Below, one piece after another: positions 59,601 to 64,000 of a stretch of 64,000 bases of DNA. The number at the start of each line of letters is the position of its first letter. Position 1 is the stretch's first letter. The DNA comes from Prorocentrum cordatum (taxonomy: Eukaryota; Sar; Dinophyceae; Prorocentrales; Prorocentraceae): NCBI GenBank assembly GCA_963575745.1, contig CAUYUJ010001292.1:440001-504000 (forward strand), given 5' to 3'. Below the pieces are notes generated by a model. The model worked only from the letters and a program-made list of their open reading frames with translations. It was not told the DNA's origin and searched no databases. The translations under genes and the position numbers were made by a program.

Positions 59601-62600
59601 GCAGCCCCGCCGCGGGCGCAGGCCCGCTCGGGCACCCCGAGGATCGCCACGTGGGAGCGCCAGCCCGGGTCGACAGGGGCGACGCGACGGCCTCCGCCGA
59701 GGCCCGCGACGCATATGAAAGCGCCGCGCCGCGCAGGGGGGCTCCTGTCTCCGTCAAGGTGCCCTCGAGCGCGGCGGCGGTGAGCTTCTCCGCGTCGCGC
59801 TGCACTCGCGCCCGTGACAGCCTGCCGGCCGTCCCTCGGGTACCAAGCCCTTCGCCGTCCCCGCCGGTAGGCATGCGCCCTTCCAGCGATGCTGTTGCGG
59901 CCCCGCAGGGAGGGGTTCGTGCCGCCGGTGGAGGGCCAGGAGAGGGCGCGCCCGAGCGGAGGTCACGCGCCAAGAGCGACGCAATCGCCGCTGCTCGACC
60001 TGGTACGCCCAAGGGGGACGCTCACCCCGTCTCGCTTCTGTCGGAGGCGAACGGCTCGGCTCCAGCTTCGTTGGGGGGTCTTCTGGGTCGTCCGTCCGTC
60101 ACGACTCAGACTCGCCACCGCCAAGATCGTGCCGCCAAACTTGTTGCCGCGCTCGATTTGCTCCACCTGGAGCGCGGTGCGACCACTGATCGCGTGAACG
60201 CTCAGTTTCGACGGATGGGTTGGGCCTGCCATCCCGACCGCGATAAGTCGATCGAGGCCAGCAGGAAATGGCGTGCTCTCTGTGACGCCAAAGCCTTCCT
60301 CCTCGGGCCTGGGCGCGATGTTACCGGCCCCGATGCCCCGGCCTCTGGCGGCGCTACTCGCCGTGCTTTGGGCAGAGGGCTCTTGGCGGCGGGAAGGCGT
60401 GACGACGCGAACCGCTCGCGCGGGGTCGCCACTCGGGATTCGGCTCTCGACGCCTCCCTCGGTGCTCGCCTCCGCGGCATGCCGGGGGAGCGTCGGAGCG
60501 CCCCTGGCGCGTCTCCAGACGCAGAGCCGAGCGCGGTCGCTAGCTGCAGCGACCCAGGGTCGCGGGCTGCGCCACGTTGTACGGTGCAGACCCCCGCGAT
60601 GCCTACTGCCGCCATGCGACGCACGCAAGCTCGCCCGGAGGCCGACCTGGGGGCCGCCCGTACCGCGGCCGCGGTGCTCCCGCCCTTTCGAGCCAGCACC
60701 CTGCCCCCCCTGCCAGGGTGCCGCGCCGACGCCCATAGCGTCGCGCCGCGCGCCAGCTCTGCACCTGCCCTGCTGGCCGGGCGCTCGCTGGGCGCAGCGG
60801 CTATGCTGCGTGCTACCCGCGAGCGGACTGCCAGTGCGGCCACCGCCGGGGCGGCACATCACAGGGCCGTGCTTCCGTGGGGCCACAGCGCAGAGCGCAG
60901 CGAGGTGTCGCCGGCTCCCAGCTTTGCCGACTCCTGCTGCGCCGGCCAGCGTGCCGACTCTTGCGCCGCCCAGCTCACCGCGTCCCGCGGCGACCAGCTC
61001 ACTGACTTGCAGCCCTCCAAGCTCACCGACTCCCGCACCGACCAGCTCGCCGACTCCCGCGCCGACCAGATCGCCGACTCGCGTGCCGAGGGGCTCGCCG
61101 ACGCCCGCACCGACCAGCTCGCTGACGCCTTCACCCGTTCCGACTCCCGTGCCGATCCTCTCACCGGATTAGCATTGCGCACCAGCCGGGTCGTTGGCCC
61201 GACGGCCACGGTTGCGAGGCGCGTGCGTGACGAACGGCGCGCTCTGGCGCGGTTCCGTGCCTCGGTCGATGTTCTCGACGCCGCTCTTACCGAAGTTGAA
61301 TTCGGTCGAGGCGCGGAGGCTTGGGGTCCAAGTGCAGGAGAGCTGGCTGAGCTTTTGCAGACGACACTGGCCGAGCTCGAGCGCCAGAAGGCTGCGTTGC
61401 GCATCGCCCGCTCTCGCACTGCCGAGTGCGTCAGAGGGTCCGCTTCCGCCTCGGGTTTTTCGGGTGGAGGCGCCGCCGCAGCCGCTGCCGGCGCACCCCC
61501 GAGAGCTCCCGCCACGGCTGGTAGCGCTACGTTTGCAGCTCAAGCGAAGGAGCGTGCGGATAAGCACACGGCTAGCTATCGCGACGTGGTCGAGGCTAGG
61601 GCTCATTCGGGCGCCCAGGCGTCGCATCCGCGCAAGCGCCGTGGCGTCGGGCGCCCGTGCTCTGCGGCGCCCGTCACGCCACGGACCGCCATTAGTTGCG
61701 ATGAGCGCTCCCGCTCCGCAGCACCTGCCGCCACCCGCTCGGCCGCGTTTTCCGAGACGCTGTGCGCTGTTGACCGCAGGCGGCGCGAGCACTCCCCAGG
61801 ACTCAGGCCTCTGATCCTGGACGGCACGGACCGCCAGCCGGAAGCCGCGCCGAGCACCGGCGAGGTCGTCGAGGCCCCCCGCGCCGAACAACGCGGCCGC
61901 ACCTCGCGTCGCAAGCGCAGGCGTGTTCGGGCTTCCGCCGGAGCGGCAGCTACCACTCCTGCCAATCCCTCTGGTCAAGAGCCGCCCGCGTCAGCCTTCG
62001 TGGCAGGGCGCCAGGACTGGCCTGCCTCTCTGGAGCCTGCCCTTCCCGAGGGGGCTTCCGAGGCCCTCGGGGTGAAGGTGGAGAGCCACTCTCGGCGCGT
62101 CCCCTCTTGCGGCGACCAGCGCACTCGTTCGCTTAAGGCGTTTGACGTGTGGTGCGCCGAGCACACAGGAGTGGCACTTGCCACATGGGCTCGCAGCGGC
62201 ATCTTGCTCGGGAGAGCGCTCGCGACCTTCGGCGTGTGGTTGTACGATGCTGGCTTCCCCCGCCTCGTCCTCGTGAATGCGATCCGGGGAGCACAGGCCC
62301 TTCAGCCCCACTGGAGGGGCTTCCTCACCGAGGCGTGGGATGTGGCGGAGCGGTGGATCCCTTCCAAGCCTCCCTGTCCCCTCCCACCGCTACCGCGTGC
62401 TCTGCTGCGCGCCATGGTAGCGTTGTGCCTCGCATGGGACTGGCCGGATATGGCCACCCTGCTGCTTGCCGGGTTCACTATGTCCGTGAGGCCTGGTGAG
62501 TTGGCAACCGCCCGCCGGAGCGACCTCACTCTGCCCATTGACCGCCGTGAGTCCACGGGCGACGCTTTGCTGAGCATCTCTGTTCCGGAGGCCCGGGGGT

Positions 62601-63070
62601 CTGGCGGAGAGCGTCAACACGCTCGGTGCTCCGATCGTGCTGTGGTCAGGATGATGGAGCTGGTCTTTAGAGATTTGAGTCCCACCGATCCCCTATTGAC
62701 CTTCGGTCAAAGCGGCTTCCGCACTCGGTGGCTCGATCTTCTTTCGGCGCTGGGCGTCCCGCTCGCCAGAGCGCCATCGGGGTTCGATCTGTCCCCTGCG
62801 CTGCGCTTCAGAACCGATATTTCGGACGGCATTAATCGCGTCTTCTGGCGTGATCGCTGGCGGCTAGCTTCCAGTACAGAGCGCTATCTCCACGATGCTG
62901 CCGCCTCTGCAGTCCTCCCATCATTGGCTGAAGCCGCTCGGGACCGCGTTTCTTACCTCGCCGAAGCAAGCGACCTCCTCGTCGCATCCTTTCTGAATGT
63001 TGGCCCAGCTGTGTGGCCCATTCAGCTCGCGGCCGCCCGCCGAAACCTTGTCACTTCGCAAGGGCTTTGA
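56609..63070 (+). CDS. Retrotransposon ORF2 polyprotein: RT - RNase H - J domain - tyrosine recombinase
   Basis: Open from 56609 to TGA 63068, same frame as ORF1. The first in-frame ATG is only at 57089, after apparently conserved sequence, so expression by stop readthrough or frameshift is likely. Residue numbers count from 56801. RT: RLILNP (~386), motif A CDDLREFYYTF (Asp431/432), motif B ALAMGDNMAVEIA, motif C NIDD (Asp532/533). RNase H: FGTDAS (Asp702), NILETTVF (Glu803), LLDSQVALG (Asp828), VHRADDPAR (Asp877). J domain ~1105-1170 with HPD at 1144-1146. Octapeptide repeat LADSRADQ ~1379-1454, then a helical Ala/Glu/Arg segment. Tyrosine recombinase from ~1780: SVRPGEL (Arg1897), LRFRTD (Arg2002), RDRW, ERYLHDA (Tyr2029). 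It would copy RNA to DNA and integrate a circular product by recombination. The His of the usual HxxR box is not apparent. Confidence 0.88.
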   Translation, partial: GSGQPRAGPADQGASYPQSVGAAHVGQVERGAGCARPPPPGRSHPAAAARRFWTERGRDGRDAQVQRGCFGAAGPRACRHGDSRSLPGASPAPPGHPGPSVGVGARPAPFAPCPFPSTSRTSTGTGRSAPFVADLSALLRLFPGASIDVTHWAAALAQVGMGTRCSLAAFTRTSFCALEWDDSYLSGSAPRDPWPCPPSPPLPPPPGHLTGRARERWRVRRAARTLSQHAVVALNWLTLGHPSFAPAEARVRETVTPCQEGVRSRLERLCRIAVRLARGGKSDLGRAFAKFDSTEVSLHGLATHVAALEASFTSSSQVPAPMRQLPVSATPLASSLAAAAGWDSTQAEPFDLRVQASRIKWDYSPTFDPTPYLSDDLVRSAFHDPDVMRLPEDEWPSGFSGARVHMDREQLWELLRKWDSCGALYLTPSDNLAWDEACGAFRVPKDEAHDRLILNPTVVNSRCSSVSSSTQRLGQGFLLCRLGLAPGEWLVVSCDDLREFYYTFKVPPARARRNALRVKLPSSRFRGFNAWRADLEGLDVSPCLNALAMGDNMAVEIANSAHEGVLRSFGALRPSEQAVHRLPFPRGPYVEMLNIDDHTGFQKLSWRGSAPRPDDPTRRDREVFAACDRGYPQVGLIQHPGKRARGETHKVVVGAEVEGRIGIVCAPLVRTVALCRLTLIQVFLGRSTRALLSSLVGCWVQVFLYRRPILSIFTHIYTFITTLPDDGLEYELPSSVRDELQACTYLAFVAMTDLRATPCPEVFGTDASLGWGGVVRSDISSHLSQELWRRSEHGGWHTRLHDRHLLMVLSRGEPLGPELTQIHREVGLPSLELPIAPRWVSELSEALRFRLAYKWEFRTPRHINILETTVFKSLCKYCCIRNPDSRIPVLLDSQVALGAAAHGRSSSPGLSHVLSTCLPYILGGGLYMGGLYVPTDVHRADDPARNRPVRPPSRVEPAWLLDIDEGRFERFDMIAAADAASAYPTCLWGRFVLQVLARSPAAGAGPLGHPEDRHVGAPARVDRGDATASAEARDAYESAAPRRGAPVSVKVPSSAAAVSFSASRCTRARDSLPAVPRVPSPSPSPPVGMRPSSDAVAAPQGGVRAAGGGPGEGAPERRSRAKSDAIAAARPGTPKGDAHPVSLLSEANGSAPASLGGLLGRPSVTTQTRHRQDRAAKLVAALDLLHLERGATTDRVNAQFRRMGWACHPDRDKSIEASRKWRALCDAKAFLLGPGRDVTGPDAPASGGATRRALGRGLLAAGRRDDANRSRGVATRDSALDASLGARLRGMPGERRSAPGASPDAEPSAVASCSDPGSRAAPRCTVQTPAMPTAAMRRTQARPEADLGAARTAAAVLPPFRASTLPPLPGCRADAHSVAPRASSAPALLAGRSLGAAAMLRATRERTASAATAGAAHHRAVLPWGHSAERSEVSPAPSFADSCCAGQRADSCAAQLTASRGDQLTDLQPSKLTDSRTDQLADSRADQIADSRAEGLADARTDQLADAFTRSDSRADPLTGLALRTSRVVGPTATVARRVRDERRALARFRASVDVLDAALTEVEFGRGAEAWGPSAGELAELLQTTLAELERQKAALRIARSRTAECVRGSASASGFSGGGAAAAAAGAPPRAPATAGSATFAAQAKERADKHTASYRDVVEARAHSGAQASHPRKRRGVGRPCSAAPVTPRTAISCDERSRSAAPAATRSAAFSETLCAVDRRRREHSPGLRPLILDGTDRQPEAAPSTGEVVEAPRAEQRGRTSRRKRRRVRASAGAAATTPANPSGQEPPASAFVAGRQDWPASLEPALPEGASEALGVKVESHSRRVPSCGDQRTRSLKAFDVWCAEHTGVALATWARSGILLGRALATFGVWLYDAGFPRLVLVNAIRGAQALQPHWRGFLTEAWDVAERWIPSKPPCPLPPLPRALLRAMVALCLAWDWPDMATLLLAGFTMSVRPGELATARRSDLTLPIDRRESTGDALLSISVPEARGSGGERQHARCSDRAVVRMMELVFRDLSPTDPLLTFGQSGFRTRWLDLLSALGVPLARAPSGFDLSPALRFRTDISDGINRVFWRDRWRLASSTERYLHDAAASAVLPSLAEAARDRVSYLAEASDLLVASFLNVGPAVWPIQLAAARRNLVTSQGL

Positions 63071-63081
63071 GCCTGGGTATG

Positions 63082-63246
63082 GCTGCTGCGGCCTCCCTTG
63101 GCCGCCCGGGTGCCCTCGTTGGACGAGGCCGCCTGAGAGCGTCGCACGGCCCGCCCGCGTAGGCCTGTCCCGCTTTACGGGCCGCCGCGGGCGCGCGCCG
63201 CGCGTTCGCCCTGAGACGACTGCTCACTTGCGCAGCGTGCGGGGAT
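63082..63246 (+). repeat. Retrotransposon repeat B1
   Basis: Starts GCTGCTGCGGCCTCCCTTGG and ends CAGCGTGCGGGGAT. Identical by eye to 63347-63511 at an offset of 265. It begins 12 bases after the ORF2 stop. Confidence 0.9.
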
Positions 63247-63303
63247 GCTCCTTCTTATCCCCATCGCGCCCGCTGATTGCAGTCGTCTGCAGCTTCTCGG
63301 CCC
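63245..63303 (+). repeat. Retrotransposon repeat A2
   Basis: 59-bp copy of A1. It overlaps the last AT of B1, reproducing the joint expected in a circular intermediate. Confidence 0.9.
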
Positions 63304-63346
63304 CCTCCCTCTCTCCTCCCTCCTTCTTCGAAGGCTGACCTGCGGC

Positions 63347-63509
63347 GCTGCTGCGGCCTCCCTTGGCCGCCCGGGTGCCCTCGTTGGACGAGGCCGCCTG
63401 AGAGCGTCGCACGGCCCGCCCGCGTAGGCCTGTCCCGCTTTACGGGCCGCCGCGGGCGCGCGCCGCGCGTTCGCCCTGAGACGACTGCTCACTTGCGCAG
63501 CGTGCGGGG

Positions 63510-63511
<2 letters not shown>
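63347..63511 (+). repeat. Retrotransposon right terminal repeat B2
   Basis: 165-bp copy of B1. Its last AT merges with the flanking (ATC)n microsatellite. Confidence 0.9.
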
Positions 63512-63544
<33 letters not shown>

Positions 63545-63645
63545 CATCCTCATCCTCATCCTCATCCTCATCCTCATCCTCATCCTCCACCTCCTCCCCC
63601 CTCCAACTTAGGGTGGTGGTGGTGGTGGAAAACAGGCCCATCAGG
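63512..63645. repeat. Microsatellite right flank of the retrotransposon
   Basis: (TCA)n then (TCATCC)n, then CTCCAACTTAGGGTGGTGG with GGTGGTGGAAAAC, which is the inverted counterpart of 53044-53080. Confidence 0.9.
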
Positions 63646-63710
63646 GGTGTGTGGGCCCGGCCAGGATCGGTGGGCGGTGCAGGCGTATATCGTGGGCGTC
63701 CTCACAGCTT

Positions 63711-63875
63711 TGAGTCGGACATGGCCTTCCACAGGAGGAATCGATCCAAAGATGGTGGACAAATATAGTCTGCGGACGATGCTTTGACTCCTTCTGAGTA
63801 TTTCTGAGCATTTTTTGGCTATGTTGTATTTTTTCCCAAAATCCGCCTGTGGGGGGGTGGACACGCCCGACCTGA
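63711..63875. mobile_element. Family-1 inverted-repeat element (copy 8)
   Basis: TGA at both edges. TIRs are GTCGGACATGGCCTTCCACA then GGAGGAAT, and ATCCGCCTGTGGGGGGGTGG then ACACGCCCGACC. The interior ATATAGTCTGCGGACGATGC matches copies 4 and 7. Confidence 0.75.
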
Positions 63876-64000
63876 TCATAGTTGACCTCTTCCTCAGTAG
63901 TTTTGCCTATTGGGCTTCTCGGCAGCCCAGTGGTCAGAGCTCGGCGAGGGCCTCGCAGCAGTTGTGCGGCGCCCTGGTAGGCTGTCCGCGTTGGGCTGCC
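63876..64000. other. No feature recognised
   Basis: Short terminal stretch; nothing supported. Confidence 0.4.

Larger units (their letters stand above)
53161..63511 (+). mobile_element. DIRS/Ngaro-group tyrosine-recombinase retrotransposon with split direct repeats
   Basis: Terminal organisation is A1 (53161-53219) - ORF1 - ORF2 - B1 (63082-63246) - A2 (63245-63303) - B2 (63347-63511). A1 and A2 (59 bp) and B1 and B2 (165 bp) are identical by eye. This A-ORFs-B-A-B arrangement is the split-direct-repeat plan of PAT/Ngaro-type elements in the DIRS order. Internally it encodes RT, RNase H and a tyrosine recombinase and no DDE integrase. It interrupts a (TCC/TCA)n microsatellite with no duplication longer than the ambiguous AT(C). 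Length is about 10.35 kb. Identical repeats suggest a young insertion. Confidence 0.9.

Noticed and set aside
1-64000. Dinoflagellate spliced-leader gene, 5S rRNA or U snRNA genes
   Set aside because: I looked for the conserved spliced-leader phrase and typical small-RNA motifs by eye and found none; a covariance-model scan would be needed to be certain.

Overview
The window looks like nuclear DNA of a dinoflagellate (alveolate protist). Three things suggest this. It is GC-rich and saturated with trinucleotide microsatellites and degenerate minisatellites. It holds a tyrosine-recombinase (DIRS/Ngaro-group) retrotransposon whose domains resemble those known from dinoflagellate genomes. It also has splice signals allowed in dinoflagellates (GA or GC as well as GT donors, AG|G acceptors), with introns that look like mobile inverted-repeat elements ('introners'). 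No bacterial operons, tRNA, rRNA or spliced-leader genes were recognised. The species cannot be named from sequence alone.

Layout. 1-10,000: microsatellites (TCC, CCA, GGA, a long GAT tract, GA), tandem repeats and a few small inverted-repeat elements, with one exon-like patch near 5,080. 10,000-26,100: scattered exon-like patches, a ~0.9-kb GAT tract, short inverted-repeat elements, and a possible small gene (23,611-24,400) interleaved with three such elements. 26,600-32,750: tandem arrays, including a ~331-bp array and a field of 10-11-bp periodic repeats. 32,753-34,153: the best single-copy gene, a protein kinase whose last intron is an inverted-repeat element. 34,190-36,300: a cluster of many dispersed elements, some nested. 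36,900-40,060: GAT and G-run minisatellites. 40,490-53,000: more arrays and elements, with a possible R3H-like exon at 51,021. 53,161-63,511: a ~10.35-kb retrotransposon. 63,512-64,000: the resumed microsatellite and another inverted-repeat element.

Two systems stand out. The first is the retrotransposon. Its terminal repeats follow the split-direct-repeat plan A1-ORFs-B1-A2-B2, with A and B copies identical by eye. It encodes a Pro/Ala-rich ORF1 and a polyprotein with reverse transcriptase, RNase H, a DnaJ-type J domain carrying an HPD motif, an octapeptide repeat and a tyrosine recombinase. The J domain is unexpected. ORF1 and ORF2 lie in the same frame, separated by one UAG codon. The second is a set of short TIR elements (at least eight family-1 and three family-2 copies). 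In the kinase, removing one copy at a GA-AG splice pair restores the conserved end of the kinase fold.

Limits: apart from the kinase and the retrotransposon, coding calls are exon fragments judged by reading-frame character and splice signals, without transcripts or database searches. Repeat boundaries and copy numbers were read by eye.
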